This document shows positions 26,448 to 34,503 of a DNA stretch of 64,000 nt, in pieces (positions within the stretch are counted from its first letter, which is position 1; the number at the start of each line of letters is the position of its first letter). The DNA is taken from NCBI RefSeq assembly GCF_007673095.1, contig NZ_VDYZ01000005.1, positions 62,001-126,000 of the forward strand, in the 5' to 3' direction. The DNA comes from Corynebacterium glyciniphilum AJ 3170 (GTDB taxonomy: Bacteria; Actinomycetota; Actinomycetes; Mycobacteriales; Mycobacteriaceae). The notes below the pieces were generated by a model that saw only the letters and a program-made list of their open reading frames with translations, did no database searches and had not been told where the DNA came from. The translations under genes were made by a program, and so were the position numbers.

Positions 26448-27865
26448 TCTGCCACTCCGAGTTCTGCGAGTGCGGAACGGGCGGCGTTGTATCCGCACAT
26501 GCCGTGGGCTCCGGCACCCGGGGGAGTGGCAGCTGAACACAGGTAGATCCCGGGTGTACCCGTGCGGTAGGGATCCAGGGCAATCCGGGGACGGAACAGC
26601 AGTTGGCGCAGCGAATTGGCGCCGGTGATGATGTCGCCGTCGATGTAGTTGGCGTTGTGATCTTCGATGTCGCGGACGCTGTGCACGGACTGCCCGACGA
26701 CCCGGTCACGGAACCCGGGGGCGAACCGTTCAATCTGGGCGATGATCGCCTCGGTCGCGTCACCGGTGTACCCGGCGGGGACGTGGGCGTAGGCGTCGAC
26801 GGGCTGAATGCCGTCATGGTTTCTGCTGGTATCCGCCACCGACTGCTGTGCCACCAGGACGAATGGCCTGTGCGGCATGACCCCGCGGTGGACCTGCGCC
26901 TCCGCCGCGGCGATCTCCCCGAAGGAGCCTCCGACGTGGACGGTGCCGGCGAGCCGGGAGTCCGTGTGCTGCCACGGCACACCGCCGTCGACGGCGAAGT
27001 GGGTGACGAAGGCACCGGGGCCGTGCCGGTAGCGGGTCAGTGCCCGGGCGACTGACGGGTGCAGCGCCTCCCCGGCGATCTGGGCCGCGGCCCGGGGCGA
27101 TGTGTCGAGCATGACGATCTCCGAATCGGAGAGCTCAGCCAACGACTGCACCTGCACGCCGGTCTCGACCCGCCCTCCGAACGATTCGAGTGCAGCGACC
27201 ATGGCGCTGGAGATCGCTGCGGAGCCACCGACGGCGGCGGGCCAACCGAATGTGTGCGCGGCAGTTCCCAGCGCCACTCCGATCGCCGAGGACGCCAGGG
27301 TGCGGAATGGTCGGAAGGCGTGGGCGGCTGTGCCGGAGAACAGCGCGCGGGCTTCGGGGGTGCGCCACAGGCGCCCGACGGCGCTGGCGGGTAGTCCGGC
27401 GAAGGCTCCGAAATGCGCCAGTTTCAGTGGGTGGACCGGAACGTGCAGCATCGGGCGGAGGAAGTCTTCTGTGACCTCCGCGAAGTTCCGGGACAGCGGA
27501 CCGAAGACCGCACGCCAGGTGGCGGCGTCGGCGCCGAGCCTACTGGCGGTGGTGTCGACGTCCTGCCGGACGGCTGCCCCGCCACCGTCGTCGAGCGGGT
27601 GGGCGTACTGCACTTCCGGCCACGTCCACCGCAGGCCGTGGGCGGCCAGGTCAACCGACCGCGAGAAGGCGGTGTCCACGGCGAGGGGGTGGATCCCTGA
27701 GCAGTGGTCGTGGACCAGTCCCGGGAGGGTGAGTTCGCCCGAACGGGTGCCGCCGCCGGGGTGGTCGGCGGCTTCGAGGACGGTGACGTCGACGCCGGCG
27801 CGTGCGAGGGTGACTGCGGCGGCGAGTCCGTTGGGGCCGCTTCCGACGACAGTTGCCTTGGTCAT
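26444..27865 (-). CDS. FAD-dependent oxidoreductase, phytoene-desaturase/PYROXD2-like
   Basis: This FAD-dependent oxidoreductase has 473 residues: N-terminal VVGSGPNGLAAAVTLARAG and VLEAADHPGGGTRS, and C-terminal GIYLCSAATPPGAGAHGMCGYNAA, the FAD contact typical of the CrtI/PYROXD2 group. No carotenoid genes are near, so a carotene desaturase is unlikely. The true substrate is unknown. It overlaps the small gene upstream and the truncated regulator downstream by four bases each, forming a tight three-gene unit. Confidence 0.82.
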   Translation of the reverse strand: MTKATVVGSGPNGLAAAVTLARAGVDVTVLEAADHPGGGTRSGELTLPGLVHDHCSGIHPLAVDTAFSRSVDLAAHGLRWTWPEVQYAHPLDDGGGAAVRQDVDTTASRLGADAATWRAVFGPLSRNFAEVTEDFLRPMLHVPVHPLKLAHFGAFAGLPASAVGRLWRTPEARALFSGTAAHAFRPFRTLASSAIGVALGTAAHTFGWPAAVGGSAAISSAMVAALESFGGRVETGVQVQSLAELSDSEIVMLDTSPRAAAQIAGEALHPSVARALTRYRHGPGAFVTHFAVDGGVPWQHTDSRLAGTVHVGGSFGEIAAAEAQVHRGVMPHRPFVLVAQQSVADTSRNHDGIQPVDAYAHVPAGYTGDATEAIIAQIERFAPGFRDRVVGQSVHSVRDIEDHNANYIDGDIITGANSLRQLLFRPRIALDPYRTGTPGIYLCSAATPPGAGAHGMCGYNAARSALAELGVAE

Positions 27866-28143
27866 GGTTGCAGCGTCTCATTTCCTGACGGGGTACGGGC
27901 CGTTTCTGCGTCCTGTTCTGCAGCGGGCACGTCGGCAACCGGCCTGACACCGGGGAAGTCGTAGCCGGGCATCCGCCAGGTCACCGTGTGCGGAATCTGT
28001 CCGTTGGGTAGCCACGGTTGCTCGGAGGTGGAGTCGTCGACTTTGTAGGTGCGCCGTTCCACGATGCCGAAGGCGGTGTCCATGACCCGGTACTCGATGT
28101 AGTTGCGGTCGACGGGTTGTGACTCAGTGTAGACGACGGCCAT
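27862..28143 (-). pseudogene. Small hypothetical gene with damaged 5' end
   Basis: The open frame from ATG 28143 encodes 93 residues (MAVVYTESQPVDRNYIEYRV ... SGNETLQP) with no known domain. The same frame continues upstream without a start codon to a TGA at 28270-28272 and reads like real protein (SGNWATSGLIGWNFGDG, QLVDAVQKRCNYAPGE). Removing one base near 28265 would join it to a hydrophobic segment (RWIGIVVAACVLIWP) in the next frame. So the original gene probably encoded a membrane-anchored protein and is frameshifted, or the annotated ATG serves a shorter form. Four-base overlap with the oxidoreductase. Confidence 0.5.
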
Positions 28144-28402
28144 CTCGCCGGGAGCGTAGTTGCACCGCTTCTGGACTGCGTCGACCAGCTGGTCATCGTG
28201 AAGGTGTCCGTCACCGAAGTTCCACCCGATCAGACCGGACGTCGCCCAGTTACCGGAGTACTGGCCAGATCAGTACGCACGCCGCGACGACAATGCCGAT
28301 CCACCGTGAGCACGAGACGATTCCCCCTTGAAATTAACTATTGGGTAAATTACGCTCTGGTCATATCGCGAAACACTTCCGACGATGACAAGGAGCAGGA
28401 CG

Positions 28403-30022
28403 ATGACACGATCATGGTGGGGCTGGGGCAATGTCGAAGACGCTGTCACCGGTGATGAGAGAGAAGAACTGCTGAACCGTGTCCGGCTCCTCCTGCCGGA
28501 CGCGGACCTGAGCAAGCATGAACCGCCAGCCGTCGAGGATCTCGACGTGCCTGCTCCCCGGATCCAGGCGCCGGAACCCCTCCGTCACATCATGTCGGAC
28601 GATCTCACAGACCGCGTGTCGCATTCCCACGGGCAGGCCTTCCGCGATGTCGTCCGTATGTTGCACGGGCAGGTGGAGAATGTCCCCGACCTCGTCGTCC
28701 GGCCCCATGACGAGCAGGATGTGGTCGACGTCCTGCAGTGGTGTACCGACAACAACATTGCGCTGATCCCGTTCGGCGGGGGCTCATCGGTGACCGGGGG
28801 AGTGGAGCCCAGGGATCTGAAGGAGACTTACGCCGCCGTCATTTCCCTCGATATGGTGAGGATGGACAAGATCCTCGAGATCGATCCCGTCAGCCGTGCC
28901 GCACGGATCCAGGCGGGGGCCTTCGGTCCAGCCATCGAGGAAGGGTTACGGCCTGACGGGTTGACCCTGCGTCATTTCCCGCAGTCTTTCGAGTTCTCCA
29001 CACTCGGCGGGTGGCTCGCCACCCGGGCGGGCGGCCACTTCGCCACCGTCTACACACACATTGACGATCTCGTCGAATCCATGCGGGTGATCACACCCGT
29101 CGGCCCGTCGGAGTCCTGGCGTCTTCCAGGTTCCGGAGCTGGTCCGTCACAGGACCGCATGTTCCTCGGTTCGGAGGGAACACTCGGAGTGATCACCGAG
29201 GCCTGGGTGAGGCTTCAGGACCGTCCCCGGTGGCGCACCGGTGCCTCGGTCCATTTCGACGACTACTCCGCTGCCGTCGACGCCACCCGTGAGATCGCCC
29301 AGTCCGGGCTGTATCCGGCGAACTGCCGTCTGCTCGACCCTGTAGAAGCCATTCTCAACGCCGGGACTCCGACATCCGGCGGGGTGCTGGTGCTCGGCTT
29401 CGAGTCGGCGGCCCGCCCCATGGACGACTCGATGTCGGTGGCGCTGGATATCTGTGAGCGCCACGGAGGGACGGCACCTGACGGCGTGCGCAGCAGCGAC
29501 TCCGAGCAGAAGCGGGACGATAAGGGCGGTAACGGGGCAGCAGGCACCTGGCGGTCTTCATTCATCCGCATGCCCTACCAGCGGGATGCACTGGCGCAGT
29601 CCTCGATGATCGTGGAGACGTTCGAGACCTCGTGCACGTGGGGCAAGGTCGAGGAACTTCGGGACGCGGTAAATGCCGCGGCACTGTCCGCTTTCGATGA
29701 ACTCGGCATCACCGGTGTGGTGAGTTGCAGGTTCACGCATGTCTACCCGGACGGGCCTGCGCCATATTTCGGTATCTACGCCGGCGGCACGTGGGGCCGG
29801 ACGGTGGAGCAGTGGGACCACATCAAGGCCGCGGTCTCGGAGGTGCTGGTGGATCACCAGTCCACCATCACCCACCATCACTCGGTCGGCCGTGACCACC
29901 GGCCGTGGTACGACCGGCAACGTTCCGAACCCTTCGCCCGGGCGTTGCAGGCGAGCAAGTCGACCCTTGACCCGTCCGGTGTCCTGAATCCGGGGGTTCT
30001 GATTGACCAGAAACACTCATGA
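28403..30022 (+). CDS. FAD-binding oxidase, alkylglycerone-phosphate-synthase-like
   Basis: This VAO/PCMH-type flavoprotein has 539 residues. It starts TRSWWGWGNVEDAV, the N-terminal signature of the AGPS-like group. The FAD domain has IPFGGGSSVTGGVEP, STLGGWLATRAGGHFATVYT and FLGSEGTLGVITEA. The C-terminal part has THHHSVGRDHRPWYDRQ, matching the histidine-rich active-site region of alkyldihydroxyacetone-phosphate synthases. Actinobacterial members are of uncertain substrate (lipid or glycolate-like). ATG 28403 has AAGGAGCAGG; an ATG at 28385 lies before that site. It is followed by an overlapping TetR gene. Confidence 0.83.
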   Translation: MTRSWWGWGNVEDAVTGDEREELLNRVRLLLPDADLSKHEPPAVEDLDVPAPRIQAPEPLRHIMSDDLTDRVSHSHGQAFRDVVRMLHGQVENVPDLVVRPHDEQDVVDVLQWCTDNNIALIPFGGGSSVTGGVEPRDLKETYAAVISLDMVRMDKILEIDPVSRAARIQAGAFGPAIEEGLRPDGLTLRHFPQSFEFSTLGGWLATRAGGHFATVYTHIDDLVESMRVITPVGPSESWRLPGSGAGPSQDRMFLGSEGTLGVITEAWVRLQDRPRWRTGASVHFDDYSAAVDATREIAQSGLYPANCRLLDPVEAILNAGTPTSGGVLVLGFESAARPMDDSMSVALDICERHGGTAPDGVRSSDSEQKRDDKGGNGAAGTWRSSFIRMPYQRDALAQSSMIVETFETSCTWGKVEELRDAVNAAALSAFDELGITGVVSCRFTHVYPDGPAPYFGIYAGGTWGRTVEQWDHIKAAVSEVLVDHQSTITHHHSVGRDHRPWYDRQRSEPFARALQASKSTLDPSGVLNPGVLIDQKHS

Positions 30023-30675
30023 GCACAGGGAGCAGGGCGGGGACGAAGGGCGTCCCCCGGGAAGAACGTGAGCAACAGATCCTTGACGTAGCTACCGCCG
30101 AATTCGGTCGTAGGGGCTACGCCGCAGCCTCGGTCGCCGACATCGCTGTCGCCGCCGGGGTCTCGAAACCACTGGTCTACACGTACTTCGGGTCGAGGGA
30201 CGGCCTGCACGCCGCCTGTCTGGAACGTGCTGCGAACCGCCTCCTGCCGGCTGTGGCTGAAGCACAGTCGGCGCCCGGGCCGGTACGCGCGCTGACGACT
30301 CTCACAGCGATCTTCACCGCACTCGACGGTCACATCGAGGACTGGCAGGTCATCTACGATCCCACTCTGCCACGTCCCGGCGAGGCTCACGACCGGGCAC
30401 GTGTCCACCAGAAGGCCCTCAACGCGATGGGTTCACAGGGTGTGGCAGACGTACTTGGGACGGCCACAGCGGAAGAGCCCGCGGGCTTGACGGCTCCTGA
30501 GGACGGCGACGACCATTCTCTCCTGCTGACCTGGTGGTTCGCCATCGTGTCATCGACGGTGTCCTGGTGGGCGGATCACCCGGAGCAGACGGCGCAGCAG
30601 ATGACTGAGCGGTGCATGCGTGTACTGGGGTCCTTGACCAGCCACCCGTCGCTGCACACCCCGCCGTCGATGTGA
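30019..30675 (+). CDS. TetR-family transcriptional regulator
   Basis: This 218-residue regulator has an N-terminal helix-turn-helix (REEREQQILDVATAEFGRRGYAA, then SVADIAVAAGVSKPLVYTYFGSRDGL) and a helical ligand-binding C-terminal domain. The start overlaps the stop of the FAD oxidase gene (ATGA), so it is co-expressed and may autoregulate that operon. Its ligand is unknown. It converges on the alcohol dehydrogenase with a gap of 16 bases. Confidence 0.88.
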   Translation: MSTGSRAGTKGVPREEREQQILDVATAEFGRRGYAAASVADIAVAAGVSKPLVYTYFGSRDGLHAACLERAANRLLPAVAEAQSAPGPVRALTTLTAIFTALDGHIEDWQVIYDPTLPRPGEAHDRARVHQKALNAMGSQGVADVLGTATAEEPAGLTAPEDGDDHSLLLTWWFAIVSSTVSWWADHPEQTAQQMTERCMRVLGSLTSHPSLHTPPSM

Positions 30676-30691
30676 CTGGTGTGACCGGTTC

Positions 30692-31798
30692 TCAGTCGAA
30701 GAGGATGACCTGGCGGACAGCCCGCCCGTCAGCGAGTTCATCCATCGCTTCATTGATCTGATCGAGACGGATGGTCCGGGAGATCAGTTTCTCCACCGGC
30801 AGTTTGCCGGAAAGCCACCAGTTGGCGAACGTGGGGATGTCGCGCTGGGGCACCGCTGAGCCGAGGTAGCTGCCGATGATGGTGCGTGCCTCGCCGGTGA
30901 CGACTGCCGTGGGGATCCCGGACTTCGCCTCGGGGTGGGGGAGGCCGACGGTGACGGTGCGTCCGCCCGGCTTCGTCGCGGCGAAGGCGGTCTCGAAGGC
31001 CTTGGGGTGCCCGGCGCATTCCAGCGCGTGGTCAGCCTTGATGTCCTGCTCCGCGACCTCGGCAGGGGTGTAGACCGATGTGGCCCCGAGTTCCTTGGCG
31101 AGTTCCAGTTTCTCGGGCAGGGCGTCGACGGCGATGACGTCACCCTTGTCCTCTGCGACCGCCGAGATCAGGGCGGAGATGCCCACGCCACCCAGGCCGA
31201 CGACCATGACGGACTCGTGGCTCCCCCGTTGGACGGCGTTGAGCAGTGCACCTCCGCCGGTCAGAACGGCACATCCGAGGACTGCCGCGACCTCCGGGGG
31301 GACGTCATTGCCGATCTTCACCAGGGAGGCACGGTCGATGACGGCGTGGGTGGCGAACCCGGACACGCCCAGGTGGTGTTGGACGGCCTCACCGTCACGG
31401 TGCAGGCGGCGTGTGCCGTGTAGCAGCGTGCCTGCGGTATTCGAGGCGGAGCCACGTTCGCAGGGCAGACGTCCGTCCGTCCTGCAGCCGTCGCACTCCC
31501 CGCACCGGGGGAGGAAGGCCATGGTGACGCGCTCGCCCGGTTCCAGGTCGTCGACTTCAGAGCCGGTGTCGACGACGATTCCCGCGGCCTCGTGCCCGAG
31601 CAGCATGGGCACGGGCCGTGGCCGGTTGCCGTCAACGACGGAGAGGTCGGAATGGCACAGCCCGGCGGCTTCGATTCTGACCAGGACCTCGGTGGGGCCG
31701 GGCGAGTCGAGGTCGAGGTCGCTGACGGTGATCGGTTGTGACACGGCGTAGGGACGTTCGCGACCGATGTCTTCGAGTACCGCTCCGGTGATTCTCAT
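30692..31798 (-). CDS. Zinc-dependent alcohol dehydrogenase
   Basis: This medium-chain dehydrogenase has 368 residues. Catalytic zinc site: GLCHSDLSVVDG and LLGHEAAG. Structural zinc site: CGECDGCRTDGRLPC. The cofactor domain has VVGLGGVGISALI followed by the Asp-containing VIAVDALPEKLELA, which favours NAD. It belongs to the AdhD / mycothiol-linked formaldehyde-dehydrogenase-like branch common in actinobacteria. ATG 31798 has AAGGT eight bases upstream; the frame is open 75 bases further but without a site. No pathway link to its neighbours is clear. Confidence 0.85.
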   Translation of the reverse strand: MRITGAVLEDIGRERPYAVSQPITVSDLDLDSPGPTEVLVRIEAAGLCHSDLSVVDGNRPRPVPMLLGHEAAGIVVDTGSEVDDLEPGERVTMAFLPRCGECDGCRTDGRLPCERGSASNTAGTLLHGTRRLHRDGEAVQHHLGVSGFATHAVIDRASLVKIGNDVPPEVAAVLGCAVLTGGGALLNAVQRGSHESVMVVGLGGVGISALISAVAEDKGDVIAVDALPEKLELAKELGATSVYTPAEVAEQDIKADHALECAGHPKAFETAFAATKPGGRTVTVGLPHPEAKSGIPTAVVTGEARTIIGSYLGSAVPQRDIPTFANWWLSGKLPVEKLISRTIRLDQINEAMDELADGRAVRQVILFD

Positions 31799-31808
31799 TC
31801 GTATTACC

Positions 31809-33131
31809 TTACTGGTGGTGGGGTAGCCAGCGGAACACCCACGGCGCGGCAAGAATCGCCGCAGCAAGCACAAGCGCGGCGGCGCCTAACCCCATCGTCC
31901 AGCCGGCGATGACCGCCATCGGTGCGATGATCGTCATACCGATTTCGAACGGGGCGAATCCGATGTAGGCCACTCCGTATTCGTTCATCGTTCCGGATTT
32001 CATCTTCGGATCCACGATCTTCAGTAATGCGATGCCGGTGGCCACCGCAGCGGTGGCCCAGCCCCATCCGAACAGGCCCCGTTCCACCCAGTGCTCGCCG
32101 AAGTAGCGCGGCGCGACGACACAGCAGAAGAACGCGCAGTACGCGGTGCCGAGCACGAAGAGGATGACCAACGGGACCCAGTAGTCGGCGATCGCTGCCG
32201 GCACGATCGAAGCGATGCCGAAGGCGATCAGATAGTCCGTGGATGCACCGGAGATCGAGGTGACGGTGTCTTTGTCGAGGTAGGTCGGCTTGCGGACGGC
32301 ACGCAGCAGCAGTTGACCGATCACGCCGACGACGAACGACATCGCGAACAGTGGTACCGACACATCAGGGAACAGACGCGAGATCCCCTGGTTGATGTAG
32401 TGGGCTGCCATCACGGTGAGTACCAGCACGCCGAGGTGCAGCGCCAACGGCTCGATCGACGAGGGGTTCGTCGTTGCTCTCCCGATGGAGGGGCGCTCAC
32501 TGACCTTGTCGATGAAACCGGACCGGAGGTCCCACGGCAGCGCGGCCGGAAGTTCGGTTGTCTTCCCCTTGCGGATACCCCAGTTCGCGATGATGATGCC
32601 ACCGACGATTGCGGCAAGGGTCCCCACTGTCGCCGAGGTGAAGCCCAGCGAACTCGCTGCTGTCGCGCCGGCGGCTTCCAGCGACGAGCCTACCGCCGCC
32701 GCGGTCCCGAATCCTCCGACGAACCCGACGGGCAACATCATGCCGAACCAGTCCTCCGTCCCCCAGACCGGCTGGAAGAGTATGACCCCCAGGAGGATGA
32801 ACACACCCCACTGTCCCAGGAACATCGCGGTCGAGAACGACCACATTGTCTTGGCACCACGCCGCACCGACCGGTCGAAACGCATCGAGTAGGGCATGGC
32901 GGCGAAGACGAGCGCGATCAGCAACGTGGTGTAGTCCCCCATGGCGTCCGACAGCCCGATGAGACCGAGGACCTGTGGACCGAACAGGAGGCCCAGCAGG
33001 CCGGCGGTGATGGGACTGGGCAGCAGAAGTGACCGGAAGACCGGCACATGCCGGCGCAGTAGATTGCCTATGACCAGTAGCAGCGATATCCAACCGACAT
33101 CTGTCAGCAGCGTGAACGGGGTGTACTCCAC
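31809..33131 (-). CDS. GltS-type sodium/glutamate symporter
   Basis: This membrane symporter has 440 residues and around 11 hydrophobic segments. GltS-like features include LLRRHVPVFRSLLLPSPITAG and GLLFGPQVLGL near the start, the glycine-rich hairpin VGFVGGFGTAAAVGSSLEAAGA, and later ASTDYLIAFGIASI and a C-terminal ERGLFGWGWATAAVATGIAL. Family members import glutamate with sodium; remote paralogues carry other acids. It stands alone, ten bases before the alcohol dehydrogenase on the same strand, so co-transcription with it is likely. Confidence 0.78.
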   Translation of the reverse strand: MEYTPFTLLTDVGWISLLLVIGNLLRRHVPVFRSLLLPSPITAGLLGLLFGPQVLGLIGLSDAMGDYTTLLIALVFAAMPYSMRFDRSVRRGAKTMWSFSTAMFLGQWGVFILLGVILFQPVWGTEDWFGMMLPVGFVGGFGTAAAVGSSLEAAGATAASSLGFTSATVGTLAAIVGGIIIANWGIRKGKTTELPAALPWDLRSGFIDKVSERPSIGRATTNPSSIEPLALHLGVLVLTVMAAHYINQGISRLFPDVSVPLFAMSFVVGVIGQLLLRAVRKPTYLDKDTVTSISGASTDYLIAFGIASIVPAAIADYWVPLVILFVLGTAYCAFFCCVVAPRYFGEHWVERGLFGWGWATAAVATGIALLKIVDPKMKSGTMNEYGVAYIGFAPFEIGMTIIAPMAVIAGWTMGLGAAALVLAAAILAAPWVFRWLPHHQ

Positions 33132-33358
33132 ATGACCTCCTGGAATGTTCGACTAGTCGTTCGACGTCAGAAAGCCTGCCCCCTGAGAATGACGGGTGGC
33201 AGGCCGGAACTTCGCCATCCTAGCTGGACAGCGTCCCGCCGCTTTCATCGCATCGTCCGTAGCGCAAGGCCGAGTGCAAACTGTGTGTCTTCCAGGGCAT
33301 CTGGTGGTGGGAGCGGTGCATCGTGCTGGGCTGTTCTGGACGATTGAGTTGGTGCTTG

Positions 33359-34181
33359 GGTTTAACCCCGCTGGCGCGGGGAGCAGCACCTCGAACTTCC
33401 TGACCCGGTTGAGCACGGTGGGCTCATCCCCGCTGGCGCGGGGAGCACTCCACACCCCCTCGCCGGACTCGGCCAGGGGGTCGGCTCATCCCCGCTGACG
33501 CGGGGAGCACGTGACAAACGACGAGGCTAAGAAGGTGCTCACCGGCTCATCCCCGCTGGCGCGGGGAGCACCTGACGTGGCGCAAGCTCATCGATGAGTC
33601 GCAGGGCTCATCCCCGCTGGCGCGGGGAGCACACCGTCACCGTGGGCGGTAAGTCGCCGGAGATCGGCTCATCCCCGCTGGCGCGGGGAGCACTACTTCC
33701 CCCAACCGGAAGTAGACGACGAGGAGGGCTCATCCCCGCTGGCGCGGGGAGCACCGTAGCCGCCAACTCCGTCAGGTCATCGGGTTCGGCTCATCCCCGC
33801 TGGCGCGGGGAGCACATCCCCGCCATTGCTGGCTGCCACTGCGTCGTGGGCTCATCCCCGCTGGCGCGGGGAGCACGCAATGTTGCCTGCCCTGGTGTCG
33901 TATCGGAGGGGCTCATCCCCGCTGGCGCGGGGAGCACGACGAAGAGCATCACTCGCGGGCGTGGATGCTGGGCTCATCCCCGCTGGCGCGGGGAGCACGT
34001 AGCTGCACGTCGCAGATCATCCGGTGGAGTGGGCTCATCCCCGCTGGCGCGGGGAGCACTGTTCCATCCACTCGATGACGCCGTACCCCAGAGGCTCATC
34101 CCCGCTGGCGCGGGGAGCACTAGAGCAGACCCGTAGTTCTCAGGACGCGAAGGGGCTCATCCCCGCTGGCGCGGGGAGCAC
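33359..34181 (-). CRISPR. CRISPR array, type I-E-like, 14 repeats, no cas genes in window
   Basis: Repeats are 28 bases (GGCTCATCCCCGC, TGG, then CGCGGGGAGCAC on this strand). They start at 33421, 33483, 33544, 33605, 33666, 33727, 33788, 33849, 33910, 33971, 34032, 34093 and 34154, with a degenerate one at 33359. Spacers are 33 bases, except the two left-most at 34. The repeat at 33483 has one change (GCTGACG). Read on the minus strand the repeat (GTGCTCCCCGCGCCAGCGG...) matches type I-E repeats, so transcription should run leftwards with the leader right of 34181 and the decayed repeat at the old end. No cas gene lies within the window. Confidence 0.97.
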
Positions 34182-34503
34182 ACTCGATGTACTGCAGGTT
34201 TGCGGAGCCGATGTCCATTTTAGATACGACTTGGTTCTGGCCTCCAGTGGGCGCTGCAGGTTTCTTTGGAAATCCACAGATGAGCCCCGTAAGCGGAACG
34301 TTGCAAATGACTTGAACCCCTGCTGGCGCAGGAAGAGTCAGAGCACATCGCGCTACATAAGCAGTGTGCATGGCTCCATTCCCGCAAGGCGGGGTGAGCC
34401 CGCGTCACCGATAACAGGAACACTTGGTGGAATGAGCGTCCCGCGCCAGCGGGGATATGAGCCGCAGTGCCACAACCGGTCAGCACAAGCCCGTTCGTTA
34501 CCG
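34182..34503. other. Non-coding leader-side region of the CRISPR array
   Basis: This gene-free stretch of 322 bases lies between the last perfect CRISPR repeat and the mmuP stop. The first ~125 bases are mixed sequence with one A+T-rich spot (CATTTTAGATACG near 34216) and probably include the leader. From 34311 three eroded repeat-like blocks follow. No believable coding frame is seen. Confidence 0.6.
34311..34463. repeat. Three eroded CRISPR-repeat remnants at 61-base spacing
   Basis: Remnants begin at 34311 (core CTGCTGGCGCAGG), 34372 (GGCTCCATTCCCGC...GGCGGGG) and about 34433. The last reads GCGCCAGCGGGGATATGAGCC, which is the repeat in inverted orientation with a two-base insert. The 61-base spacing equals the live array's period but is out of register with it. 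They may also form hairpins that end mmuP transcription. Confidence 0.6.

Noticed and set aside
33594..34136. A 180-codon open frame on the plus strand with repeating RWRGEH-like peptides
   Set aside because: It is the translated CRISPR array. The 61-base repeats keep one frame open by chance and there is no ribosome-binding site.
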